A DNA stretch of 54,069 bases, taken from NCBI GenBank assembly GCA_030431335.1, contig JAUIJH010000016.1:1-54069 (forward strand), written 5' to 3'. The notes under the pieces were generated by a model that was given only the letters and a program-made list of their open reading frames with translations, made no database searches and was not told the DNA's origin. The DNA comes from Alphaproteobacteria bacterium (GTDB lineage: Bacteria > Pseudomonadota > Alphaproteobacteria > Rhizobiales > Amorphaceae). The number at the start of each line of letters is the position of its first letter. The stretch's first letter is position 1. Made by a program: the position numbers and the translations under genes. Positions 11,273 to 19,568 of this stretch are shown here, one piece after another.

Positions 11273-12540
11273 CCTTTCACGCCTCCCGCGGTAAGGCCCT
11301 TGACCATGAAGCGTTCGGCCAGGAGGAACAGGAACAGGATCGGGATTGTCGTCACCACGGCGCCTGCCATCAGGTATTGGCGCGGCACCTCGGATGAATT
11401 GAGCGAGACCACCGCGCGGGAGAGCGTGAAGATTTTCGGATCGTCCAGGAACATGAAGGCGAACAGAAACTCGTTCCACGCGATCATGAAGACGTAGAGG
11501 CCGACGGAGGCGAGCGCGGGCAGCGACAGCGGCAGCGTGATCCGGCGCACCACGCCGAGCCGCGACAGGCCGTCCATCAGCCCGGCTTCCTCCAGTTCGT
11601 GCGGCACGCCGCGGAAGTAGCCCGACAGCATGTAGATGGCCACCGGCAGCGTCGTCGCCGGATAGACGATGATGAGGCCGAGCACGGTGTTCCGGAGGCC
11701 GAGCTGGGAGAACACGGCGTAGAGCGGGATCACCAGCACGATGGCGGGCACCAGGTAGATGAGGAGCACCGAGCGCGACAGGATCTGCCGGCCGGGGAAG
11801 TTGAGCCGCGCCACCGCGTAGGCGCCGGGCACCGCGAAGGCGAGGCACACGATCACCGTGAGGGTGGAGACGGTGAACGATATCAGCATGTAGCGGCCGA
11901 AATCGTAGGTGGTGAACAGCTCCACATAGGAGCTGAACAGGTTGCCGATCCCCTGGGAGAGGTCCACCGACAGGTCGAGCGGGTTGGCCATCAGCGCCTG
12001 TTGGGTTTTGAGGCTCGTCATCAGGAGCACGTAGAACGGCAGGATGACGATGACGGCGAAGAAGAGGTGCCCGAAGACGCCCAGCGAGGCGGCCAGCGTG
12101 TGCTCGACGGAGCGGCGCGACTGGCGGCCGAAGGCGAGGGTGCGCATGGTGCCGGTCAGCGTCGCCACCAGCGCGACGGCGGTGAGCACGAGCGCCAGCG
12201 CCTGCCACAGCGTCGCCGTCTCCAGGGGCTGCGAGTAGGGCGCGCCGAACGCCACCGCGAGCGTCACCGCGATCCACAGCACCGCGAGGATGGCGCGGAA
12301 GGTGCCCGAGCGCAGCGCCGGCTCGCGCCAGGCGACGGCAACGCCCGCCACCGCCCCGCCGACCGCCGCGGCGCCGAGCGCGGGCGCCATCGGCACGCCG
12401 GTGATGAGCGTTACCGCGACGCCGCCGACGAGGTGCAGCACCGCCCCCCACAGGAAGCCGAGCACGCCCGCGATGACGGCGCCCGGGTAGGGGCGCGGCG
12501 GGTCGATGGAGCGATGGGGGCTCGGGATCGCCGTGCTCAC
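11269..12540 (-). CDS. ABC sugar permease (MalG type) with extra N-terminal membrane region
   Basis: The C-terminal 270 residues are an ordinary MalG-type permease: first canonical helix near FAVIVILPFYVLLMTSLKT (residues 161-179), the EAA loop HELEEAGLMDGLSRLG followed by ITLPLSLP, and an end with [18 protein letters not shown]. The start is a GTG at 12540 overlapping the upstream permease stop (GTGA); reading on from it gives 423 residues. The first 150 or so residues are additional to the family and contain four further hydrophobic segments (about 21-48, 52-70, 82-100 and 111-130). No internal start with a good ribosome site is obvious, so the extension is probably translated. Its role is unknown. 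The gene overlaps the glycosidase downstream as ATGA. Confidence 0.9.
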   Translation of the reverse strand: MSTAIPSPHRSIDPPRPYPGAVIAGVLGFLWGAVLHLVGGVAVTLITGVPMAPALGAAAVGGAVAGVAVAWREPALRSGTFRAILAVLWIAVTLAVAFGAPYSQPLETATLWQALALVLTAVALVATLTGTMRTLAFGRQSRRSVEHTLAASLGVFGHLFFAVIVILPFYVLLMTSLKTQQALMANPLDLSVDLSQGIGNLFSSYVELFTTYDFGRYMLISFTVSTLTVIVCLAFAVPGAYAVARLNFPGRQILSRSVLLIYLVPAIVLVIPLYAVFSQLGLRNTVLGLIIVYPATTLPVAIYMLSGYFRGVPHELEEAGLMDGLSRLGVVRRITLPLSLPALASVGLYVFMIAWNEFLFAFMFLDDPKIFTLSRAVVSLNSSEVPRQYLMAGAVVTTIPILFLFLLAERFMVKGLTAGGVKG

Positions 12541-13820
12541 AGGCCTTCTCCCTTGGGCATGGCGCGGAAGTAGAGGAGGGCGAAGATGAGCAGCATCACG
12601 AAGATGACGACGGCGACGGCCGCGCCCGCCCCCAGATTGCCGATGGCGAAGCCCTGGTAGTAGACGTCGACCGTCAGGGTGCGCGTGCCGGCCGCGCCGC
12701 CGGTGAGCAGGAAGATGTCGTCGAACTTGTTGAACGTCCAGATGAAGCGCAGCAGGAACAGGACGGCGATGATCCCCATGATCTGCGGCAGCGACAGGCG
12801 GAAGAATTTCTGGAACGGTGTCGCCCCGTCCATGTCGGCGGCCTCGTACATGTCGGTGGGGATGGACTGCATGCGCGCCAGGATGAACAGGAACGACAGC
12901 GGGAAGTAGCGCCACGCCTCGAAAGCGATGACCATGGCGAGCGCCAGCGGGAAGCCGAACTCGAAGCCGAACAGGTTCACCGGCAACATGCGCTCGCCGA
13001 AGAAGTTGATCGGCTCGCCGGCGACGTCCATGCGCTGAAGCATGGTGTTGATGGCGCCCGAGAACGGATCGAACAGGACGAGCCAGGTGAAGGCCATCGC
13101 GATCACCGGCGCCACGTAGGGGAAGAGGTAGAGCCCGCGCAGGATCGAGCGGCCGCGGAACTCGCGGTTGAGGAGCTGGGCGGCGAAGACGCCGAGCACG
13201 ATGGCGCCGAGCGTGCCGAACAGGGTGTAGACGATGGTCACCCACAGAACCGTCAGGAACTCTTCCGAATCGAAGACGGCGTGGAAATTGTCCAGCGTGA
13301 AGGACAGGCTGGTGAGGATGCTCGGCGCGCTGGCGTCGGTGAACGCCTCCGAGTCGCGCGGGTTGACCGGGTTCGCGATGTAGGCCTCGCCCGCGCGCAC
13401 CGGGATGACGATTTCGCCGCGCGCGCCGGGCTCGATATCGCCCAGGTCGCAGGCGAGTTTGCGGCCCTCCACCGTGCAGCGCGGGTCGACGCCGAACGGT
13501 TCGAGCCCGTCGGGCAGGGTGTCGGTCAGCGTGGCCGAGCCGAGGCCCGTGTCACGTGAGGAGTTGCGCAGGCGGTACTGGATTTCCGCCTCGTCGCCGG
13601 TGGCGACGAGATCGCCGCGCAGGCGCTCGTTGGCCAGAAGGGCCGGCGGGCGCAGATCGGCGATCTCGACCGGCTTGAAGCTGATCCAGATGTTGGCGAT
13701 CAGCGGCAGCAGCACGATCGACATGACGATCGCCACGGTGGGGAGCAGCATCGAATAGGCGAGACGCGTCTCGCGCCGAGCAATCGGACCAACCGTGTTG
13801 GATGCCACCCGCCCCTCCAT
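12537..13820 (-). CDS. ABC sugar permease (MalF type) with inserted periplasmic DUF11-like domain
   Basis: This 427-residue protein is the first permease of the sugar importer. TM1 lies at about residues 20-42 (LAYSMLLPTVAIVMSIVLLP). The core helices resume after LDNFHAVFDSEEFL, with the EAA loop MYEAADMDGATPFQKFF near residues 314-330 and a final helix before YFRAMPKGEGL. Between TM1 and TM2 there is an insertion of roughly 120 residues. Residues about 74-145 read like an Ig-like DUF11 ('conserved repeat') module: YRLRNSSRDTGLGSATLTD, LPDGLEPFG, LACDLGDIEPGARGEIVIPV. It holds two cysteines that could form a disulfide. E. coli MalF also has a large P2 loop here, but with a different sequence. 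The gene starts 45 bases after the binding-protein stop. Confidence 0.92.
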   Translation of the reverse strand: MEGRVASNTVGPIARRETRLAYSMLLPTVAIVMSIVLLPLIANIWISFKPVEIADLRPPALLANERLRGDLVATGDEAEIQYRLRNSSRDTGLGSATLTDTLPDGLEPFGVDPRCTVEGRKLACDLGDIEPGARGEIVIPVRAGEAYIANPVNPRDSEAFTDASAPSILTSLSFTLDNFHAVFDSEEFLTVLWVTIVYTLFGTLGAIVLGVFAAQLLNREFRGRSILRGLYLFPYVAPVIAMAFTWLVLFDPFSGAINTMLQRMDVAGEPINFFGERMLPVNLFGFEFGFPLALAMVIAFEAWRYFPLSFLFILARMQSIPTDMYEAADMDGATPFQKFFRLSLPQIMGIIAVLFLLRFIWTFNKFDDIFLLTGGAAGTRTLTVDVYYQGFAIGNLGAGAAVAVVIFVMLLIFALLYFRAMPKGEGL

Positions 13821-13865
13821 TCAATCGGTGGCCGGCGGCATTGTGCCGCCGGCCAGGTTGATCGG

Positions 13866-15218
13866 TCAGATCTTCGACAGGGTGTCGTTCATGGCGGCGA
13901 CGGTGTCCGCGGCGTCGCGCTCACCGTCGAGATACTGGCGCACCAGGCGGTTGATCTCCTGGCTGTTGATCATCTTCGAGGCCAGAGCCAGCTGACCCTC
14001 CGCGACGCCCCAGCGGGCGGCGCTGTCGAGACCCGACACGATGCTTTCGATGGTGGCGGGGTCGTAGAGCTCGGTGAGCGGAGCCTTGCGGTCGACGCCG
14101 ACCGGCAGCGCGCGCCATGCCTCGACGTATTTCTGCGGGTCGTCCGCATCGCCGCGGCGAACGGGGAACTTGCCTTCCGGGGCGATGGACAGCACCGATT
14201 CATAGCCCTCGTCCATGGAGAACAGGACGAACGCCTTGGCGACATCGGTGTTGGCATCGGCGGTCACGCCGAGATAGCGCACGTCGCCCCAGGCGGCGCC
14301 GTCCGGGTTGGAGGGGCCGGAAAAGCGGGTGACGATGCCTGTCTTGTCGGCGAGGTCGCGGCTGGTGGGGTCGTCGTTGATGGTCACGGGCGCCGCGTCG
14401 CGCAGGCCGGCGAGCTCGTCGAGGATGAACGGCGACCAGATGATCATCGCCGCCTTGCCCGCGAAATAGAGTTCGCGCGACTGCTGCCAGTAGAGGTCGC
14501 CCGGAGGCGAGGCGTCGGCGAGGGCCTTGTAGAATTCGAGCACCTCGGTGGTCTTCGCCTCGTCAAGCGGGGCGAACCCGTCCGCGCCCACGGGCGAGAC
14601 GCCGTTGGCGAGGAACACATGCTCCAGCACCTGGCTCATGAAGTTCTCGTCCACCTTGGTGGCGGCGACGAAGCCGTACATGTCGGGCGGGCTGTGCAGC
14701 GCCTCGATGGCGGCGACGACGTTCGCGTAGGTGTCGGGCGCGGCGAGGCCTTTTTCCGCGAACAGGTCCTTGCGGTAGACGATCATCTGCGTCCAGCCGT
14801 CGACGGGAACGGCGGCGACCAGGCCGTCGAAATCGGCCATCTCGAGCGCGGCGGGGGCGAAGGAGTCGCGGCCGAGTTCCTCGACGATCTCGTCATTGGT
14901 CTCGACGTCGAGGATGCCGTCCTCGGCCCAGGGCAGCACGTACTGCAAGGTGTGGTAGATCACGTCCGGCAGGTCGCCGGCGGCGAAGGCCGCTGTCGCG
15001 CGGGTTCCAAGGTCCGATTCGCTGACCGGGATGACCTCGACGCTGTCGCCGGTCTTTTCCTCGAACGCCTTGGCCATCTCCTCCTGTTTGGCGAGGCGCT
15101 CGGGCTGTTCTTCGGTGGTCCAGTAGCGGATCGTGTCGGCTTGGGCGGCCCCTGCGAGGGCGCACAGCGCGACGCCGGCCATAAGGCCTCGCGCGACACT
15201 GCGTTCGAATTTCACCAT
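13866..15218 (-). CDS. ABC sugar transporter substrate-binding protein (extracellular, family 1)
   Basis: This 450-residue periplasmic binding protein heads the sugar operon. A Sec signal peptide (GLMAGVALCALAGAAQA) precedes the mature start DTIRYWTTEEQPERLAKQEE. The family pattern continues with MAKAFEEKTGDSVEVIPVSESDL, AAGDLPDVIYHTLQYVLPWA, MIVYRKDLFAEKGL and FYFAGKAAM-like YFAGKAAMIIWSPF. The ATG at 15218 is chosen because GGAGG sits nine bases upstream and the signal peptide begins there; a longer frame to 15386 lacks both. Ligand is not evident from the sequence; the GH63-like enzyme in the same operon points to a glycosylated compatible solute or small disaccharide. Confidence 0.92.
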   Translation of the reverse strand: MVKFERSVARGLMAGVALCALAGAAQADTIRYWTTEEQPERLAKQEEMAKAFEEKTGDSVEVIPVSESDLGTRATAAFAAGDLPDVIYHTLQYVLPWAEDGILDVETNDEIVEELGRDSFAPAALEMADFDGLVAAVPVDGWTQMIVYRKDLFAEKGLAAPDTYANVVAAIEALHSPPDMYGFVAATKVDENFMSQVLEHVFLANGVSPVGADGFAPLDEAKTTEVLEFYKALADASPPGDLYWQQSRELYFAGKAAMIIWSPFILDELAGLRDAAPVTINDDPTSRDLADKTGIVTRFSGPSNPDGAAWGDVRYLGVTADANTDVAKAFVLFSMDEGYESVLSIAPEGKFPVRRGDADDPQKYVEAWRALPVGVDRKAPLTELYDPATIESIVSGLDSAARWGVAEGQLALASKMINSQEINRLVRQYLDGERDAADTVAAMNDTLSKI

Positions 15219-15330
15219 AGGTCGTGATCCTCCAAATGAGTCGTCGGCGCAGCGTTGCAGCGCGTGTCGGATGACAGTGAAGACTGGATGACGCCACTCT
15301 TGGGTGGCACTTGCCGCTCGTCCTCCCCAA

Positions 15331-15368
15331 GCAGGGTAAAACCCTGCCAACGTTTTGCGTTTCGTTGG
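15331..15368. promoter_or_regulatory. Two adjacent inverted repeats upstream of the sugar ABC operon (candidate operators)
   Basis: In the 227-base gap before the binding-protein gene there is a perfect inverted repeat gcagggt-aaa-accctgc (15331-15347). It is followed directly by ccaacg-N10-cgttgg (15347-15368). Both lie about 115-150 bases upstream of the start codon on the minus strand, a position suited to operator sites of a sugar repressor or activator. No regulator gene adjoins the operon, so the protein that binds is unknown. The first repeat could instead form a short hairpin. Confidence 0.45.
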
Positions 15369-15445
15369 GGCGCCGTGAGACGCCAATTTGATGGGAGTGT
15401 TGGCGCCGGCGCCCGTCTTGTCAACGCGCGCGCCCGCCGGCCCGC

Positions 15446-16666
15446 TCAGGAGGCGTGGACGGTGATGCGTTCGCCGACCTCGTCGAGGATGGCGCGCAGC
15501 GTGTCGTAATCAGGGTGGCGCAGGCGCATCCAGGCGTTGGCCATGTAGCCGGCGGCGACGGGCTGGGTGGGCGTTCCGGGCTCGGGAAAATGGGAGCCGA
15601 CGACGAGATCGCCGTACTTGCCGAAGATCGCGTCGGTGCCCTCGTATCCGGCGATGTGGCCGTCCCTCGTGGGGCGCAGCGCGATGATCCCGCACGAATA
15701 GCGCCGGGAGAGCGCGGAGCCGGTGCGGTTGTGGCAGACCGCCAGCGCCCATTCGCGATAAAGGTTGACCTCGTCCGCCGCGCAGTAGGAATCCCACTGG
15801 CCGACGCCGGGCGGCCGGCAGCCGATTTCCGAAAAGCGCAGCCCCTTCGGGCCCATGAACCACTCCATGTGGGTGGCGCTGGTCCAGATGCCGAGCGCCT
15901 CGATGACGCGCCGGCCCATGGCGCGCAGCTCCTGGTAGAACGGAGCGTCCATGCGGTTGGTGGCGACGATCTGCGGCGAGATCCAGCGGGTGCGCATCGC
16001 CTCCAGCACGTTGGGATAATAGTGGCTGGCGAAATCGTGCACCACGTGACCCTCGACGGCGAGGGTGTCGTAAAAACCCTCGTGGCCCTCGACGAACTCC
16101 TCGATGGCGGCCGGGAGCCCGTCGGCGAGGCCGCTCTCGGCGGCGACCGCGTCGAGCTCTTGGGGCGAGTTGGCGCGGAAGGTGCCGGCTGCCCCGGCGG
16201 CCGCGCGCGGCTTAATAATGACGGGGTAGCCGTGCTCGGCCGCGAACGCGCGTGCCTCGGCGAGGGAGGCGATGCCGGCGGAGGCGGCGGTGGGAACGCC
16301 GGCCCTGCGCAGGACCTCCTTCATGGCCACCTTGTCGCGGCACAGATAGGCGGTGCGCGAGGTGGTGCCGGGGATGCCGGTGCGCTCGCGCACATGGGCG
16401 GCGGGCAGGATGTGGGCCTCGACGGTCGCCTCCAGGCGGTCGATCCACATCTGCTGCTGCGCCTCGCGCACCGCCGCTTCCAGAGCGCCCTCGTCGGTGA
16501 CGCTGGAGATCTGCTGGTAGCCGCCCAGATGGGAGCGCGTTTCGGGGTCGATCCACTCGTAGGGGCGCTCGCCGATGCCCAGCACATACGCGCCGCTGCT
16601 GGCGAGCGCGCGCACGAAGTCCCGCTGGTTGGCAGGGAAGGCGGGCTCGATGAAGAGGACGTTCAT
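15446..16666 (-). CDS. ATP-grasp ligase (carbamoyl-phosphate-synthase/biotin-carboxylase-like)
   Basis: The 406-residue protein has an ATP-grasp fold, so it probably joins a carboxylate to an amine (or similar) through an acyl phosphate. It begins MNVLFIEPAFPANQRDFVRA, a Rossmann-like pre-ATP-grasp domain. The ATP-binding lysine is in YPVIIKPRAAAGAAGTF (near residues 163-179), a second lobe contains EEFVEGHEGFYDTLAVEG, and the metal/phosphate site is in MEWFMGPKGLRFSEIGCRPPG (the E...SEIGxR pattern). The start at 16666 avoids an 18-residue upstream stretch that does not look coding. It is the last gene of the minus-strand run that also contains a second ATP-grasp protein, two esterases and a YbdK-type ligase, but a terminator hairpin (16703-16734) separates it from the gene before it. 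Substrate is unknown. Confidence 0.85.
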   Translation of the reverse strand: MNVLFIEPAFPANQRDFVRALASSGAYVLGIGERPYEWIDPETRSHLGGYQQISSVTDEGALEAAVREAQQQMWIDRLEATVEAHILPAAHVRERTGIPGTTSRTAYLCRDKVAMKEVLRRAGVPTAASAGIASLAEARAFAAEHGYPVIIKPRAAAGAAGTFRANSPQELDAVAAESGLADGLPAAIEEFVEGHEGFYDTLAVEGHVVHDFASHYYPNVLEAMRTRWISPQIVATNRMDAPFYQELRAMGRRVIEALGIWTSATHMEWFMGPKGLRFSEIGCRPPGVGQWDSYCAADEVNLYREWALAVCHNRTGSALSRRYSCGIIALRPTRDGHIAGYEGTDAIFGKYGDLVVGSHFPEPGTPTQPVAAGYMANAWMRLRHPDYDTLRAILDEVGERITVHAS

Positions 16667-16702
16667 GGGGGCCTCGTGCGTTGATCGACGGCGGGCAAGC
16701 AA

Positions 16703-16734
16703 AAGCCCGTGACCTCGCAAAAGGTCACGGGCTT
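16703..16734 (-). terminator. Rho-independent terminator after the SH3/DUF1236 gene
   Basis: A perfect 12-base-pair stem (aagcccgtgacc / ggtcacgggctt) closes an 8-base loop. Read on the minus strand it is followed by a short T-rich run (TTTTGCTT including the end of the stem). It lies about 45 bases past the SH3 gene stop and 36 bases before the next minus-strand start, so it should end that transcript and give the ATP-grasp gene at 15446-16666 its own expression. Confidence 0.8.
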
Positions 16735-16779
16735 GCCATTTAAGCCGCGATGGCGATCAGGCCACCGTCGGGGCGCGAT

Positions 16780-17385
16780 TTACCCCTTGTAGACGTACAG
16801 AACCTGGCGCGTGCCCGGCTCGACGATGACACGCTGGCCGTTGACGTAGGTGTATTCGTAGTCGGAATTGGGAACGCGGTAGACGCGCACCTCCTGGGGC
16901 AGCGTGGTGCCGACGGCGACGTCGCCCTGCATGTAGACCGGCTCGACGGGGTTCTGGTCGACGTAGACGGTCACCTCGTCGTCGGGGGTGAAGGCGTCGA
17001 CGGTGGCGTCGGCGACGCCCGTCACCGCGCTGCCCACCGCTTCCACGGCACCGCCGACCACCTTGATGGGCGCGCCGACGATGGTGCCGATCAGCGAGGG
17101 CTCCTCCGACACGACCACGGTGCGCGAGCCCTGCGTCACGGTGAGGTAGCGCGCGGCGGCGTAGCCCGAAATGCTGCCGTAGGTCACGCGGCACCAGTTG
17201 CCGCCCTCCACGCAGCCGTCGATCTCCACGGGCGCCCCGTTCGGCACGGTGTCGAGCGCCTGGTAGTTGGTGCCGGGACCGGCACGCAGGTTGAGGTCGG
17301 TGGTGACGGCGCCGGGGGCGGCGATGGCGGCGGCGGGCAACACGACGGCCCCAACGGCCGCGATGCGGACGATGTTCCTCAGCAT
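16780..17385 (-). CDS. Exported SH3-domain protein with DUF1236
   Basis: This 201-residue secreted protein has a Sec signal (IAAVGAVVLPAAAIAA). A bacterial SH3 domain follows at about residues 24-85 (LNLRAGPGTNYQALDTVPNG, WCRVTYGSISGYAAARYL, with two cysteines). Next come a Gly/Ala/Val-rich linker and a C-terminal DUF1236-like segment (YRVPNSDYEYTYVNGQRVIV) typical of Hyphomicrobiales envelope proteins. SH3 domains of this kind usually bind peptidoglycan or cell-wall peptides. AGGAGA stands seven bases before the ATG. It is followed by a strong terminator and probably forms its own transcription unit between the esterase and the first ATP-grasp gene. A link to the surrounding amidoligase-type genes is possible but not shown. 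Confidence 0.88.
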   Translation of the reverse strand: MLRNIVRIAAVGAVVLPAAAIAAPGAVTTDLNLRAGPGTNYQALDTVPNGAPVEIDGCVEGGNWCRVTYGSISGYAAARYLTVTQGSRTVVVSEEPSLIGTIVGAPIKVVGGAVEAVGSAVTGVADATVDAFTPDDEVTVYVDQNPVEPVYMQGDVAVGTTLPQEVRVYRVPNSDYEYTYVNGQRVIVEPGTRQVLYVYKG

Positions 17386-17480
17386 TGGGATATCTCCTAT
17401 GATGATATGCCCATCAACGTGGCAGCAAGGGTGATTGTTCCGCAGGCAGCGCGAGCGGGCCGCATGCGCGCCGCCGCTGC

Positions 17481-17502
17481 GGCACCGCGCCTGGGCGGTG
17501 CC
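17481..17502 (-). terminator. Candidate hairpin downstream of the esterase gene
   Basis: An 8-base-pair GC-rich inverted repeat (ggcaccgc / gcggtgcc) with a 6-base loop lies about 50 bases past the stop of the 246-residue esterase gene. There is no T run, so this is at most a weak or factor-assisted terminator. Confidence 0.35.
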
Positions 17503-17551
17503 CGTCCAATCGGGCCGGCAGGCCGATGAACGGGCCCAATGGCCGGTCCGC

Positions 17552-18292
17552 CTAGCCGCCGCCGGCCAATTCCTCCAGGTAGCCCGGCAGCATGGCGTGC
17601 CAGGTGGGCCAGTCGTGGTCCCATTCCTTGCCCCAGGTGTCGACGCGGTTGGGCACGGACTTCGCGCCGAGGATCTGGGCCATGCGCCAGGCCTCCGACG
17701 GGTCCTCCCAGCGGCCCTCGCCGCCCGCCATCAGGATGAAGCGGGTGCGCAGCGCGGCGAGCGGCGGGCCTTCCAGGTTGGGCAGGAAGGCGAGCGGCGA
17801 GGCGTAGTAGAAATGGTTGTCGCCGGTGAAGCCGAACAGAGCCTCCAGGTCGTAGGTGCCGCTGAGGCCGATGGCGGCACGGAAGAGGTTCGGGTAGCGG
17901 CAGGTCACCGCCAGCGCCTTGAAGGCGCCGATGGAGGCGCCGGCGGCGATGACGGGAATGGGCTGGTTGGCGCAGTCGGCGTGGATCGCCGGGATCACCT
18001 CGTGCGCCACGTATTCCTCGAAGCGGTCGAGGAGCCAGCAGCGGTGCGCCTGCGACCCCACCTTGGCCGCGAGGGCGCGGCCCGCGACGCTGTCGCAGGA
18101 ATAGATCTTGACCCGTCCCGTCTCGATCAGCGGCCACAGCGCGCCGATGAGGCCCATTCGCTCGATCTCGTGCGCATCGCCGCCGGCGGTGGGGAAAACC
18201 AGGACCGGATCGCCCCAGTGCCCCCAGCGGGCGAAGGCGACCTCCTGGTCGAGACGCGGGGAGAACCAGCTAGAAGCCGTCTTGATCGCCAT
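17552..18292 (-). CDS. Putative esterase, alpha/beta hydrolase (esterase D/Fes-like)
   Basis: This 246-residue protein has no signal peptide. It matches the putative-esterase family (PF00756 type): VLVFPTAGGDAHEIER at the first strand/oxyanion region, the nucleophile elbow GASIGAFKAL (serine in G-x-S-x-G), YPNLFRAAIGLSGTYDL, and a C-terminal DHDWPTWHAMLPGYLEEL with the likely catalytic histidine. The ATG at 18292 (MAIKTASSWFSPRLDQEVAF) lies inside the 3' end of the ATP-grasp gene, overlapping it by 23 bases. The two are therefore surely cotranscribed and probably coupled. Esterases beside ATP-grasp ligases often hydrolyse or transfer an activated ester or trim a peptide product; the substrate here is unknown. 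Confidence 0.82.
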   Translation of the reverse strand: MAIKTASSWFSPRLDQEVAFARWGHWGDPVLVFPTAGGDAHEIERMGLIGALWPLIETGRVKIYSCDSVAGRALAAKVGSQAHRCWLLDRFEEYVAHEVIPAIHADCANQPIPVIAAGASIGAFKALAVTCRYPNLFRAAIGLSGTYDLEALFGFTGDNHFYYASPLAFLPNLEGPPLAALRTRFILMAGGEGRWEDPSEAWRMAQILGAKSVPNRVDTWGKEWDHDWPTWHAMLPGYLEELAGGG

Positions 18293-19526
18293 GGCGGCCT
18301 TCTTCTTCGCGCCACTTTTGGACCCGGCTGAAGAACAGCTCGGTGAATTCCTCCACCTCGTGCGGGGGGAAGAGGGCGGCGACCTTCTGGTGCACAGCGT
18401 CGCGCATCGTCGGCGAACCGAAGAACTCGTAGGCGAGCTCGTCGAGATGGCCGAGGTGGGTGCGGCAGAAGTCGCGGAAACGCTCGGTCTCGAAGCGTTC
18501 GTGGGCGATGGCGGCGTAGGCCTCCAGGCGGTCCGGCAGCGACAGGTCGCGGTCGGCGACGGCGTAGAAGGGATCCCAGTCAAGCGTCTTGCGCATCTTC
18601 TTGTCGGTGGCCGCGACGAACAGCGACCACCTGAGGTTCGCCTTGATCAGCCACGGAAAGTGGTAGTGCAGCGACGTCACCTGGCTGTCGGGGCAGGCGT
18701 TGGCGAAGTCGATCGGATGCCAGATGCCGTCGCGCAGCAGCGCCTCGCAGGAGTTGAAGTCCCAGCCGAAGAAGGCGTTGATGGTGAGCGTGGTGTCCTC
18801 CAGCACCTTGGCGTCCGCGGGGGTGAGGAAGTCGCGGTCCATGCGGTAGCGGTCGTGCAGGGGGGCGCCGGGGTCGTAGTTCACCTTGCGCGTCTGCGGC
18901 CCGAGGCCGACGCAGCGCACGAAACGCTCATAGGGCAGCACGGCGGCCTGCAGGTTCATCACCTCGGTGCCGGACGCGTCGTAGGCGCGCTGGAGCGCCT
19001 CAGCGTCGTCGATCTTGGTGACGCCCTTCCACCCGCCGCCGTGGTAGGGCTTCATGAAAGCGGGATAGCCGATCTTGTCGCCGATCTCCGGCAGCGAGAA
19101 CAGGCGCGCATACTGGCGCAGCGTCGCCTCCAGATCGTCGGTGACGTCGTAGGATTTGGGCGGCAGCATGAAGGTTTCGGGGATGGGCAGGCCCAGGCGC
19201 ATCATGGCGCAGTAGGACGTGTGCTTCTCGTTCGACTGCAGCGACCACGGGTTGTTGTAGACGTAGAGGTCGTTGAGGACGATGGCCTTTTTGATCCACT
19301 CGCGGCTGGTGGAATACCAGTGGGTGAGGCGGTCGATGACCACGTCGTACTTGACCGGCTGGCGCAGGTTGAACGGCTCGATGGTGACGCGTTCGCAATG
19401 CACCTCGACGCGGCGCCCGTCATAGTGGAGGTCGCGCGTCAGCGCCGCGAGCAGGCTTTCGTAGCAGATCGGCCAGCAGATATCGGCGCCGAGCGAAAGT
19501 CCGATATTGACCTTGCGTGCATCCAT
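18270..19526 (-). CDS. ATP-grasp ligase (RimK/glutathione-synthetase-like)
   Basis: This 418-residue ATP-grasp protein is distinct from the one at 15446-16666. The N-terminal domain starts VNIGLSLGADICWPICYESL. The ATP-binding core has GYPAFMKPYHGGGWKGVTKI (lysine plus glycine-rich loop) and VLPYERFVRCVGLG (hinge). The metal site is near INAFFGWDFNSCEALLRDG and HPIDFANACPDSQ, which replaces the usual E-x-N. The C-terminal 120 residues are helical and outside the ATP-grasp fold. The start at 19526 is preceded by a G-rich ribosome site. The gene lies 42 bases after one esterase and overlaps the next, which makes a compact unit of esterase, ligase, esterase. A role in joining an amino compound to a carboxylate is inferred from the fold. 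Confidence 0.85.
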   Translation of the reverse strand: MDARKVNIGLSLGADICWPICYESLLAALTRDLHYDGRRVEVHCERVTIEPFNLRQPVKYDVVIDRLTHWYSTSREWIKKAIVLNDLYVYNNPWSLQSNEKHTSYCAMMRLGLPIPETFMLPPKSYDVTDDLEATLRQYARLFSLPEIGDKIGYPAFMKPYHGGGWKGVTKIDDAEALQRAYDASGTEVMNLQAAVLPYERFVRCVGLGPQTRKVNYDPGAPLHDRYRMDRDFLTPADAKVLEDTTLTINAFFGWDFNSCEALLRDGIWHPIDFANACPDSQVTSLHYHFPWLIKANLRWSLFVAATDKKMRKTLDWDPFYAVADRDLSLPDRLEAYAAIAHERFETERFRDFCRTHLGHLDELAYEFFGSPTMRDAVHQKVAALFPPHEVEEFTELFFSRVQKWREEEGRHGDQDGF

Positions 19527-19568
19527 GATTCCCCCCGGGCGTCGCCGCCGTGGGGCGCGCTCTCCTGG

